Source: Brugia malayi (Eukaryota > Nematoda > Chromadorea > Rhabditida > Onchocercidae). Taken from it: DNA of 64,000 nucleotides. Location: contig NW_025062478.1 of NCBI RefSeq assembly GCF_000002995.4, forward strand, positions 1,798,001 to 1,862,000. Reading direction: 5' to 3'. This document shows positions 13,101 through 25,527 of this stretch, in pieces; the stretch's first letter is position 1; each line of letters opens with the position of its first letter. Made by a program: the position numbers and the translations under genes. The notes under the pieces were generated by a model, which saw only the letters and a list, made by a program, of their open reading frames with translations, searched no databases and was not told where the DNA came from.

Positions 13101-14440
13101 AAAGTAAAATTATTATTTTCTTTCTTTATTTCAGAAATAATTTCTTCTCTTTTTGTATTTGAAAATGGTATAATTTATGATTTTATCACTTATAATTTAA
13201 AAAAATATTACAACAAAGATTGATTTTTTTTTTTTTTTGATTTTTTATTTATTAATAAAACATTTCTTTCTTTTTGCGACTTTTTACAATTGTTTTATAA
13301 TGCATAAAATATATCAAAAATATTTCTTTATAATTTAGAAATTTTTTATGTTAAATTTCATTTTCTTTTTTAACTAATCATTTAAAAAAAAAAAAAAACT
13401 AATGCAATATTTTTTCATACAAACAAAAAGTGGGAAAAAATAGAAAAAAAAAAAGAGAAGTTTAATTTCATCTTCCATTTGAACGGTTATTACTTAAATA
13501 AATTATATTTCAAAATGAAAATAATTTTGAATTTCATTAAAATGAACCAAAAACAAAATATATATGTATATCCATAAATGCATAAAATTTTTGATAAAAA
13601 GAAAATGAAAAAAAAAAAAAAAGGGAAAAATTTTACAGGAAGTAAGCGAACAACGTGATATAACAGAAGCTGAATTAAAAGATGAAGTAATGGCACGAAT
13701 AGGTGCCGAAAAGCAACTTCAAGCTGCCGAAAAAGCCTTAGAGCATTTAGAAACAGCATTAAAGCTAACTGGAGCACAAATGAGCGAATTACAGGAGCAT
13801 ATTATGCCAGATGTTCATAAATTACGAGGTAAAAATAAAATTAGAATAAAAAATTCAAAAGTTGAAAAAAGAAAATTTTAGAATTTTTTTTTTTTTTCAA
13901 AAATTAAGTGATAATTTGAAAAGTTTTAGAAAAATTTATTTCAATTACATTACCATCACTTTCTTCTTCCTTTTACTTTTTTTTTTTTTTTCGTTTCCTT
14001 AATCTATTACAGATATTATAAGTATAAAATTTTATATGTAAGTTTAATTATGAATTTAAAATAAAAATTTGAAATATATTAATGAAAAGAAAAATATATG
14101 TTAATCACTTTATATGAATTATTTTATTAAGTAAATTTTCACATTTTATATTTTGTATTTTGAAGAAATATTTCTTTTTTTTTTTTTTTCAGAATTTTTC
14201 GAACAGTGTGCTGAAATCTCTAAAATGGATGCAAATCGACCAATTATTATGCGAAATGCTATACACGCACGTCGTTCGTTAAGACGTAGCAAAACACGTG
14301 TACGTGGTTCATTCCGACGTAAATTAGCACCACTTAATACATTGCAATCACTAACAACAACTGAATGTAGTGTTGCTGAAGTGATAAATTCGGAAGAACC
14401 AATAGCAAAAATTGAACCAAATAGTTTAATGCATTTATAA
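8560..14440 (+). CDS. plekhd1: PLEKHD1 orthologue: PH-domain coiled-coil protein
   Basis: Eleven exons keep phase throughout: 8560-8811, 9420-9631, 9927-10020, 10200-10366, 10821-10965, 11487-11581, 11858-11951, 12680-12861, 13013-13103, 13639-13828, 14193-14440. Total 589 aa; the human protein is about 506 aa. Residues 1-84 are a disordered leader with a long Thr tract from a CAA/ACA repeat. A PH domain spans about 135-241 (AKWNKRFFILKECFLVYYK, then LHPKGIVPLVGC, and the conserved Trp of QESWLTALRDA). A long charged coiled coil covers about 245-505. The end matches PLEKHD1: KLREFFEQCAEI and RPIIMRNAIH, then an Arg/Lys-rich tail. The PH domain implies phosphoinositide or protein binding at membranes; the cellular role of the family is poorly known. 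AATAAA follows at about 14498. A 25-nt GT/AG-bounded segment at 14013-14037 would break the frame and was left out. Confidence 0.92.
8621..8730. repeat. CAA/ACA trinucleotide array inside exon 1
   Basis: Nearly pure (CAA)n, read in frame as ACA/ACG threonine codons with a few Ala, Ile and Pro interruptions. It forms the poly-Thr leader of the PLEKHD1 orthologue and is likely to vary in length between individuals. Confidence 0.9.
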
Positions 14441-15620
14441 ATTACATTTATAATTGTATTAAATAGAATTAAATTTTGAATAATATTGTATGTAAAATAA
14501 AATAAAAATTAGAAAAATTGTTTCCTAAATCATAAAAAATAAAATAATTAAAGCAATTATAATAAGTAAAAGAATTAAGTAGTCTAAAATTTTTTTTCTT
14601 TCTTTTTTTTTGCTTTTTTCAATTAATAAGGGAAGATAATTTTTTTTTTTAAAAAAAAAAAAAAGAAAAAATATTAAGTAATGAATTAATATGATTATGC
14701 ACTTTCATGAATGAATGATTATTGATAACTAGCAAGGAGCAGTATCACTCGTTTTTTTTAAGCGATTTAAGAATTTTCAAACCTTCAAATTATTGTACTG
14801 TATTAAACTTTCTTCCTAACCTATTATTCGAATTAAAGATAGGAATTTAAAATCTCTTATTTTATTATCAACTTCTATCTTCCTTCATCAACCATTAATT
14901 TCTTTGCATTTATGTATGATAGATTAATGATATAAACTATTCATTTTATTGGTTCAACTATTACTTTAAATCAAATTTTACAAATGCAAAATAAACATGA
15001 AAGCATTTAAAAATATGTTAGTCGTTTTCAACAATTTTATCACATATTTAGCATTTTATAATCATAGAGAAGTATGAAGATTTAACATTATAAAAATATG
15101 GAAAATTTTAAATTCTGTGAAAATATTATGAAATTTAAAAAGATCGGATAATGAAATGAAGTTTAATGCATAACTTTAACTTTAGAAGTTCGAATGTATC
15201 AACATCACAACATTATAGAGAACATCATCATTAGGAATGAGCAACAAATGGCTATTTCGGTATGCGATCAAATCAATATTATGAGATGTATTATATTCAA
15301 TGATTAGAAAAATAGAAATAATCCTTAAATATCAACAATAATAATAAAACATATTTAAAAAAGAAAAAAAATAAAAATACCATTTAAGAAAACATTCGTG
15401 TAATGGCAAATTTAGTAAACAAAACCGTGTAAACAGGAGGAGTGAAAATTTTGAAGCATCCTAAAATATTAAATACTAAAATTTTAAGCTACTATAAATA
15501 ACACTGCTGCAACAAAAAACATGCAAAAATTTTTCTTGTCATAAAGGATTGAAATTTCCAGCAATTCCAATCAGAAAACAAAATTTTTATATTTAGTGTA
15601 TATAAAAATGGATATAAATA
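14441..15620. other. Convergent intergenic region (PLEKHD1 / IDE 3' ends)
   Basis: This is the tail-to-tail space between a plus-strand and a minus-strand gene. It holds AATAAA-like signals for the left gene and otherwise featureless AT-rich DNA. No exon-like segment was seen on either strand. Confidence 0.6.
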
Positions 15621-18600
15621 TCACTGCTTATTTACTTCATTCTGCTCTCTTGAAATATGTTGATTAATATCTACTGCTGGTTGTGGTAACGGATAAAGCG
15701 ATAATCGAGACTTGAATATTCTTATATTCGTTATCCGTTCAGGCAACTGCAAAAGCAAATAATTCCGGATATGGGAAGTGAATTTGTGATTCCAGAAATA
15801 TCAAAAAGAATTGAGAAAACGGAACAATTATTAATAAATTGGTATAAAGTAAATATTTCTTTTCATTGAATATAACGGATTATGTCATTTGCAGTTTGAT
15901 TCACTGGTATACAGGTGGATGAAAGAAAGCTTACCTGTTCAGCATCACCGGAAGCGTTATGTTCACGCTTTGAAACTGTATCTTCCGTTTCGCTATTAGC
16001 GTAAACCATTGCACAAAGTTTTCGTCTTTCCGAAGAATTCACCGCAAAGTGCTTGTCAAAATATTCAATAACATCTGCTTTGGTTAGTTTTCGCAGTATT
16101 GGTACTTCAATATCATCTGAAATTGGTTTCATACTGATAAAAAAAGCATCCGATAAAGATTATAACTTCCATCGTCCGTTTAATTTTTTTAAAAACGAAA
16201 AAAAAATTCAAGAGATTGATTATAGTGCTATCTCTGAACAATATTAAACATTTTCTAATTCTTCGGAAACGAAAAATTGAAAATTAATTACAGTACTTCT
16301 TTCGAATAAATAAAATCCGCTATCAACTTCAGCCCAGTAACGGCCTGCCTGAGCTTTCATTGTCTTTGGCTTTTCGAGACGTTTGGTTGCAAGTGCTTCA
16401 ACGTTGTCAAGAAATTCATCATCAGACATTTTTTCGAGATCGGACTGGAAAAATAAGATTTTTTTTTTTTTTTGACTGAAAAAAAATATTTTGAGAAGTA
16501 TGATCATTAAAAAAATTATTATGATGTTAATCTCTACCCTGAATTTTACGAGGAAATTTTCGATTCTTTCTACTATAAATTCGGGAATATGTTGACCCTG
16601 AATCAGTAATTCAATTCCTTGAACACCATTACTTCGCCTCGCTCCTGTGTGAACAATATAACCTGGAATTTTTCAAATTACAAAATATTGTAACTCTGTG
16701 AATCTTGAAATAACCTTTTCCGCTTCAAATCCTAAAATCAAAACTTCTGGTAAGATTGAACTATATACAAAGAAATAAAACTGAATATATTATTAAATAA
16801 ATGAAGCCAAAATTTTCCTTACCCAACTGTTCCGTTGTCCTTAGCTGATTGAAAGCAGGTTCAGCAGCCAGTTGCACGACTAATTCTAACAAGACATTTT
16901 CTCGAGTATCTTGTTGACCCGTTTGCATAAGATAATTGACTGATGCATTTGGATGTGTTGGTTGAAATGCTTTGTAAACGTACTGGCATCCTGAAATGAG
17001 AAAATATCTTACATGCTTTTTAAGCTTGAATTTGAATTTTACAATTTAATTCTTCGGAAAAAGTGGTAAATGTGGAAAGATGTTTTTTGAGAGACATTAT
17101 GCAATATAATTTAATATACAGGAAAATTCCTTAGTTGTAAAATATTCAATATTTCGATGACATATGCATGTTGTTGCTAAAGAATAAACAGTAGCATGAC
17201 AGCGTAAAACTTAACTGAATGATGAAAATTTTACCTTTTGGAATTTCATGCTCTCTACATTGATCTAATTCACTATCGAAAAGATGTCGAGCATCTGGAA
17301 GTGCTTTGAACTTCGATATAACGTCATCCAGAATTTTGGCAGACTCCTAAAAATCCACTCTTTGAATTAGATCTAAAACAAAAGCCAGAAGAAAATCATT
17401 GATTTCAGAGGAAAACTGATCCAGCAAAATGCTTACTTTTTCAGTGCTATTGCCGTAAACAAGTGCTTCAATTTGTAAAGCTTGTAGAGATTCATGCGCA
17501 AATTTCCGTAATTTATCAACCTCACAATCTGAAATATTTTTTTTATCTTTCTGAGAGCACTACTACTGTTTTTCTTATTCTTTTTCTTATTATTATCATT
17601 ATTATTACTATTATAACTAACTGTTACTATTAATTATTATTATTGTGAATTAATCGATTCTTAATTCAAAAGAACAAAAACATTAGGAAACCACATAAAA
17701 CATAAACTAACTCTCAGCGCAAGCTAATACTTCCTCCTTACTCCACTGACGGCTACCAAGCAATAATGTACTGTAGTAGTGAGCCTGCATGTACGGTTGA
17801 CTTTGACGAAAATTTCGCAGATTTCGGCAAAATGTTTCTTTCAATACCTTGTAACGTTCCTCATCTAAATATCACTGTCAATTAGCATGCTTAAAGCAAA
17901 ATTAATCACCGCTAAAAATTTTCACATAATGTTACAATTATTTCATAGTATAAAAAATAAAAAAAAAAAAATCAAACTAAGCTGATTTGGAACCTGAGAA
18001 ATCAATTTTTTATTTCATTTTTAGTCTATCGCCTGATGAAGGTGCAATTCAAGATGATGCATATTCACCTCAAGAAATTATTACCTGGCACAAAAGTGAT
18101 AAATCGCTGAATCAAATCATTGATATATTTTGGCTGCTTTTCATCGTAACCTGATACATGTAAAGTAATACCATAAGATTGCAAATCGAATGACGATTTT
18201 AGACCAGCAAGATGTGCATTGTAAGTTTCCTCACTGATAGCATCCTGAAAATGAATCTATGAAAGAACCTACGGAATTCCCTTTAAACTCATACAGTTTC
18301 TTACAATTAGAAATGATTATTTAAGCTCTTCAGCTAACAATTAATCAGTAAAATTCAAAAGAAAAGCACAGAAAACATAAATCTGAACAAACACAAATCA
18401 CACAGTATAAATATAACCAAATTTTTCATTGCTATTACAAGCAAATATTCCAATGGCCATCCATTATTTCACCAATTTTTTATAAAAACAAAATAAAATT
18501 ACCTGTAAGCAGATGACGAACATTGCAGAAAGATAGGAATTTAGCGGATCTGAATGCATCATCGGCGATTTGAAAGCTATCCGGGTGCTTAATTTCGGTA

Positions 18601-21600
18601 GCTTAAAATCATTATCCTGCATAAACCATAATCGGCACCAATCGTTATTCACGACAAGATACGGTATTTTTCTAAAGATAACAAATGTTAAGAATAGAAT
18701 CTTCAGTGGATTTCTCGAAAAAAAAATAAATTTTAACATTTTTTTGTATTTTAGAAACGCAGGTTTTTTTTTTTTTCTTTTTTCATCTATCCATTCAATT
18801 ATTATCAATTTAGATTTAACACATAGAACGGAAAAATCCAAATCATAAAATAACTGCTTTTTTTTTTCTCACTTGGTTTTTTCTCGTGGTTTTAAGTCAA
18901 ATTTGGTTGCAATGTACTCATTTTTGGCTGGTAAACTGAAGAAATCTGGTATCTGAGTTAGTGCTTCATTGAATTTCGATAAAACTTTCTGCAATGAATA
19001 TTCATGCCTCAAAGAACTAACCAAACAATTTTATCAATTAGCACTCATTTTACTCTGACCTATAAATTCTTTCTCATTATGAAAAATCTCACGTTATCAC
19101 AACATGCGACTATTTTTATAAAATAAGATAAATACAACAAACCTTGTCAATTTTTGTATTGTTATATTCTGTTCCGTACCATTTTTCTTTTATATTGTGC
19201 TCTTTGCCAGCATATTCTTGTGAAATTACAGCGTAAAACATATTTTCGGGTTTAATCTCTTCGACAAATTCTTTTATCAAATCTGCAATACCCGTTAAAG
19301 TCAAAAATAGAGTGAAATAATAACATAACTTGTATGTAAGGCAATGAAAAAAGCGTTCTCATGATTTTTCGTCTTTTTCCTTTCCTTTTTTAAAGTCAGA
19401 TTCAATTATATATCCTTGAAAAGCAAAATACCTGGTTTGTACAAATCCATTTTATAATCTGCACAGATTACATCTTCGAATGGTATCCGTTGTAATTCCG
19501 AAGAAATCTGCGTGACATAATTTAGTGGACTTTCTTTGTCCTGTAACAATTACTTGGAATATTTACTGTTACAATAAGTAGTAATGACTGAATTCTGATG
19601 AAAATGATTAACAGAAATTACAATTCAAATTTGAGGTGTCAGAAATAAATATTACATTCAAGCAGTCCATAGGAATGAAAAATTACAAAAATAAAATAAC
19701 ATACTTTAAAACGAAATTTAATTTCTTGCAACTGCTTCAGCTCATCAAAGATCCATTTCAGTGGACCAGTTTGCTTTACTAAGCCCACTTCATTGAACAC
19801 CAGCTTAACGATATCATCAGTATGCAGCAAACCTTCTAGAAAATAATAATAATAATGTTTTTAATTTCAAAATAAAAATTACGAAACTCAATAATAGGAC
19901 ATAAACTAATTTGAATTAATTAACACTTAATGATGAATACAAAGTGAAATTCCATAGAGCAAATTTATCGAGTATGAAATATGTTTATAGTTTGTCTAAT
20001 TCTCAGAAATAATGGTAAAGAAATATGGAAAAACAGACCTTCGCTTAGATCAACTGATATGCTGAAGTTACCAAAACCCCTAGCTAAAAGTCGATCACCA
20101 GCTGACAATGAATTAACCCAACCACGCCTTTTCAACTCAGATAATAGTGATCCCGGACCTTCATGACCTATTAGATGTGCTGAAAAGTGATATTTATCAG
20201 TTATGATGCTATTGATAAGTTGCAAAAGTTTCTAAACATGAGCTTTGATCCAAGAATATGAGACCTAAATTTGATATTGCTGTAATTTAGATAAGTAATT
20301 TTCCTTCAGTTTTAATACTGCTCAATGCTTAAAAGCAAGCCAAGAAAGTAAATAAACGTCGAATTTTCTCACTCAATTTTGTTTATTCAAAAGAAAAAAA
20401 AAATTCTCATTTGTTTCATAACCCGAAATTAATGAAAGTGTAAACATACGAAGCAAATAAATGAAAATGTCCACTATTGTCATGAATCCAATGCAAACAG
20501 CGTAGTTGTGCAACTATTGCATGATCAACAAATTTTAATGACTTTTCACTAACAAAAAATCACAATTCAAAGACCAAAATAGAAAATAATTGGATAAATC
20601 AAAAGCGATTAAACTCACAGACATAATGGGCTGGCCAAGATCGGTAGTCATCTCGATAATCGCGAATTGGAAATGTCAGAGTTAAATATCTGAGGTCTTT
20701 CACAGGTACTAACTGAAAAAATAACTCGATAAAATCATACGTGAATAAGTTTTATAGCAAAATTGTTTTTAAAAGAAATCATCCTGACAATTTTTATTTC
20801 ACATCGGACCACGCAATTAAAAGTTATGGCAGGAATAAAGCCAAACAAAAGGTCCCAATAATTTATCAAAATCGCCCATTCATAAATATTATGATGGTTA
20901 CTGATATAAAAATCATACTTCAACTTTAACTCCTAACTGTTCCTCACCATACGGCCCTTCATTCCAGATTTTTCTTGTTACATTCTTTTTTTCGATATCC
21001 CCAAAGCTAAGCGATGTGACCATTTGCTCCAGCTGATCCAGTGATTCCTTCCCCAAAATGGCGAATGACATTCTTGAAAAGTTTTGTTCGAAATCATAAA
21101 ATTCTTATTTAGCACAGAATAAACACAAAAACAGCATCCTATTTCTTGTCAATTTAATTTTAAATTGAAATAAATGAAACTGACAAAACTTTTTATGAAA
21201 CAAAATATATCTTTTTTTGCAGCTTTTTCAATCATTTCAAAAAGTGACTGGTAAAAGATAATTTTATACAAGCACTTGTAGGATAAGGACTTACATGTCC
21301 GATGAGTAATATGTCTTGTGAAATTCTAATAGAGCTTTACGTGGTTCAATTCCATTTTTTAATGCTTCAACCATAAGTGTTGTACGATTACCGGTACCAA
21401 ATTTGCCATAATCATGCGAAGGCTTTGATAATGATCTAACATAAAACGATGCAGGAAAGAATTAAATATAAATGTATTAGAACGACATTTAAGAAACATA
21501 TTGCTTTCTTCCTCTATCAAAGTTTTTAGTATTCCTGCTATTGTCTTGGAAAATAATTCCATTTTAATTATTGTAAATTCCAACTCTTGACAATGAAGCC

Positions 21601-23876
21601 CATTATCTATTATTTTGCTTATTATAGCGATAAAGATGTTTTTTATGTTTCAAAATAAGTTGAGATTCATGATGAAACTACGCAGACTCTTCCTAGCAAA
21701 CGATATATATATACTTTATTGATGGTTATTAGAAGGAAAAAAAAAAAAGGAAATTTCTAAAAATCCGAAATTCTGTAAGTGAAAAAATAGGAATCTTTAG
21801 TGTTCTCCTTCACCACTTTGATATAACTGAAATAAATAATAAATCAGCTTACCGTTCAACTTGCAACATGCGCCATTGATCATTAAAAAGACTATTGGAA
21901 AATTCCGAATCAACAGCTCGTACTTCTCGCTCAGTTGCACTTTCCGTGAACTGTGGACATAGGAAAAACTGTACGAATCTGTCTAGAGCACCCTAAAAAT
22001 ATGGAAATATTAAAGAAGGAAAAAGTAAATAAGTGAATGAATAACTGCTAATAATATAAGAGATGTGTAGCAAAAGGAAAAGTATGATAGATATCTTTGA
22101 AAGCAATTTGTTTATTTTTTTACGAATCTCTAATTTTAATAATTGCTAAAAGTCAGCCACGAAAGGAAAACAAAAAGATTAAAATGACTGTATTCGATAA
22201 TCACTAATATTAATTGTAATACAACAGTAAACGAAAATTTTGATCAAATAATACCAAACTAGCAAATATTTTGGGATAGAAAATAAAATCAAATTCTTCG
22301 AGGAAATTAAGTGAAAAAGATTGACATGTAAATGTTCAGGTGCAATATCGAAATGATAATTCGTATGGTCGGTAGCTGTATAAGCATTTGTTATTCCACC
22401 ATGCGATGAAATAAATTTACTATACTCATTCTCCGATGGGTATTTATCAGTGCCCAAGAAAAGCATATGTTCACAAAAATGTGCTAATCCGGGTAATTCC
22501 CATGGATCCATCAAGTGTCCTGAATATAAATCATGAAGTGATATTGTAAACATATAAACAGGCATAAAATTTTCGAAAAATATTTCTCAATAAAACCTGA
22601 ACAAAATGCAAAATTCCGCAGTAGATGTAATAATACATCCATCAAATCTTATTTTCCATAACAACTTTGGATAAATCTCCCATTCCACACTTCTTTCCTT
22701 TTTTTTCCTCATCAACAAAAAGTTATGAAAATTGAAGATTAATGGTATAAATACCTACCAACATTAACATCCATTGATGCAGCACTTTTATCTGTCTTTG
22801 GATCTGAAATCAAAAGAACCCGAAGACCATTTGTTAGCTCCAATCCTCGATACTGAAATTTTTTTCCATAAATTTTTTTAAAGCAAATTTAATTCATGAA
22901 AATTTATTCGAAAAGATTTACCAACAGAGAGAACAACAAATTGATGTAAATTCTCATGAATAAATATTGAAATTGAATTATAATTCAATCCAAATGTTAA
23001 TCACCAACTTCTCGCTTATCCTCCTTCGATTTAATAATATTATCATATCGCTGTGCAATCACATCAACTGATGAAATTTTCGAGGGAGACATTGATAGTA
23101 TGAATCGAGTAGGTGAGAAACGTAAATTCCTAAAATTTCAATAATTTCAGAAAAATATAACAAAGTAATAAAACGAGCATAAAAACGACTTATGTGAATA
23201 AACTGAAAATGAATGCAAGAACTAGTCAACACGAAAGCTATACACTGCTATTTTCTTCTATCTTTGATCATAATTCAATATTGAGAAATCGAAAAAAAAA
23301 GGAGTCTATACGATTTGATTAATTACAATTGTAGTAATTATTTGAAAAATAATTAAAAGTACACGGAAATATTCTATTCTTAAATGAAAGCTATCTTAGT
23401 GATATAAAATAAATTGCCATCAAAAAAATATGCTATATATCAAAATATAATAAATATATTTCACAAACTATGCATGTAAAAAGTGTAATTTTTTAAAAGT
23501 GAAAATTTTATACATAAGCAAGCAAATATATACATATATAATCATTTTTGAAAAGAAATGCACCATTATATACATTTATGAAAATAATAACAATAGTAAT
23601 AACAATAATAATAATAATAATAATAATAACAATAATAATAATGGATAATAATATATAACATACATTTTAGAGGTGAATCATCTACATTGTATACTTTTAA
23701 ATATAACACATTTAATTTAAAAATAAAAAAAAATGTTTTAAAGAAATGAATATACATCATTACCGTATTGATAATGTTCTAGGAGATAAAACACCCAATG
23801 ACGCAAACGATCGTTCGATTGTCGACCAAAAGCGTACGGGTGTTTTCGAAAACAAACAGCGATAAATGTTGTTCAT
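15621..23876 (-). CDS. ide: Insulin-degrading enzyme (M16 metalloprotease)
   Basis: Twenty-three exons read on the minus strand give 1040 aa (human IDE 1019): 23876-23764, 23129-23009, 22852-22759, 22519-22326, 21992-21853, 21435-21295, 21072-20919, 20712-20619, 20179-20039, 19835-19705, 19540-19432, 19282-19143, 18988-18873, 18671-18503, 18244-18085, 17864-17712, 17528-17437, 17346-17235, 16990-16823, 16662-16538, 16444-16297, 16116-15935, 15746-15621. The inverted zinc motif HFCEH is at residues 123-127 and the third ligand Glu at 204, the same spacing as human H108/E111/H112/E189. [16 protein letters not shown] and the C-half TTEQLGYIV (R842, Y849, matching human R824/Y831) are present. 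It cleaves insulin-like and amyloid-type peptides inside a closed chamber. The first ~38 residues ([17 protein letters not shown]...) are basic and hydroxylated, like a mitochondrial presequence. The end, NKQ, lacks a peroxisomal tripeptide. TTTCAG sites about 80-95 bp upstream of the ATG could accept a spliced leader. The 16297/16116 junction was chosen because it alone keeps frame and the family motif. Confidence 0.95.
23580..23655. repeat. AAT/AAC microsatellite in IDE intron 1
   Basis: Imperfect (AAT)n with AAC interruptions inside the first intron of the protease gene. The short cysteine/tyrosine-rich frame seen there on the minus strand is a repeat artefact. Confidence 0.85.
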
Positions 23877-25527
23877 TCAAAACGTGGAACGGTATTCCGC
23901 CACGATTACGATATTATCAATTATTTTCTCGGACAATTAGTTTTTCTAAATTTTAACTGAAATTTCTGAAACATAACATAGTAATAATCTAAATATATCA
24001 TGACATATTCATTTTATACTATCCATATATACGTCTATTAATAGGAATTGTAATGCAATGCAATTCATAGCAAAATTTTCTCATTATCTTATCTTACCGG
24101 GTGACCTATTTAGTTTTATTTATCAACTCTTAAACATTTCAAAATAAAATGACGAATTATTGAACTTATTTATTAGTATAACTTTTTCGACCAAAGATTT
24201 CATATGAATTAACCATGTTCAATAATTAACTATATCATATGCTACTCAGATTAAAGCACAGAACCCACTGCATTAATACCCATTTTCTCAGAGTAAACTA
24301 CAGAACTTACACTCCCATCAAATATCATTCTACTTCCTGTCTACGACTGATTTTATTCTTTCTTTTTTATTACAAAAAACTGCACAAGTAACATTTCCTT
24401 TTCAAAAGATACTATAAACATTTTCTTCAATATTAAAATTCAGCTCACCCTTGCTCTCCCCATATCCGTCTCTTCTCTCTCCCTCAAACTACTCCTCATC
24501 ATTTCTTTCACTTCCTTTCCCTCTTCCTCTCATATCACTCCGCATTATTTCTTCCATCCTATTTTAGGAAGTGAACATTTAATTTCTTTCCCAAAAAATT
24601 GATATAAGAGACGAAAGTATGTCGAAGCAACAATTTCCACCTAACATGATCATGATTATGATTATAATACAAGATTGGGCCAATTTATCACTTTCGATAA
24701 TTAAAAACAAAACAAGAAATTACAATTAGAAACATAGCACAAGAAAAGTGAACATCAATGTCAATAAGATAATGAAACTGCTAAGCTGATATTATTTAAA
24801 GCTTAATAATTCTAAAGCACCAAAAATCCCTCTTATTTTCCGTACTTTTTGCTATCCATAATAATACTTCCCATTTGCAAACTCAGGATTTAAAGCGTAA
24901 TCTCACATTCAAAGATATTTTCATTACAAGCAAAAGTAAAATCTAATTCGTTTCTATTATTTATCTAATCATTAGCTCTCACAACAAATAATGCAGTAAA
25001 ACAAATATACTAAAATGGAACAACAATGTAGAGATAATCAGTAATTAAATTTTTAAAGGTAAAGCAAAAATTACTAGTTAGCAAATTATTAGTTAACAGA
25101 ATTATTAATCAACAACTTTACAATTACCCAGTACTGATAAATAATGATGAATAATAATGTGAAAGACATGAGTCTTCATTACTTAATGGATCACTCCTTA
25201 ATTGTCTCCCCCCTCCCCACCACCTCTCCCCCTTCAAAAAAAGTATCCTTAATAATTTCTGGATAATAAAGATGTTTCCTATGTTATGAGAAAGTTATGT
25301 GAACACGATTATGTAGCTACATACTTTCATATGAAGTACAATTAGTCAAGAAAATGAATCACATTTATGGCGACATGGAATTTTTCAATAATAACAATGC
25401 CTCATGAGATTTTAAGCATGACATTCTCCTTCTTAATCAGTAGAGCTATACAACTTAATTTGATACAACAAATAATTTCATAACATAACATTCCATAACA
25501 CATAACGCTAAGCTCAATAAGTTCAAA
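23877..25527. other. Intergenic region between Arp2 and IDE
   Basis: 1.65 kb with no supported exon separates the Arp2 stop from the IDE start; both genes are on the minus strand. It carries a pyrimidine-rich plus-strand tract (about 24449-24545, CTCTCC/CTTCC words; GA-rich on the transcribed-sense strand) some 600 bp upstream of the IDE ATG, and a C-run cluster at 25208-25232. The IDE promoter probably lies here. Confidence 0.6.
25208..25232 (-). promoter_or_regulatory. G-rich element downstream of Arp2
   Basis: On the minus strand this is a run of five Gs, AGAGGTGGT, four Gs, A, six Gs. It stands out strongly in a very AT-rich window and lies about 300 nt past the Arp2 stop codon in the sense orientation. 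The G runs could support a quadruplex or a transcription pause; this is inference. Confidence 0.35.

Noticed and set aside
14013..14037. 25-nt microexon in the last PLEKHD1 intron
   Set aside because: Good AG/GT borders, but 25 nt shifts the frame and the flanking exons join correctly without it.
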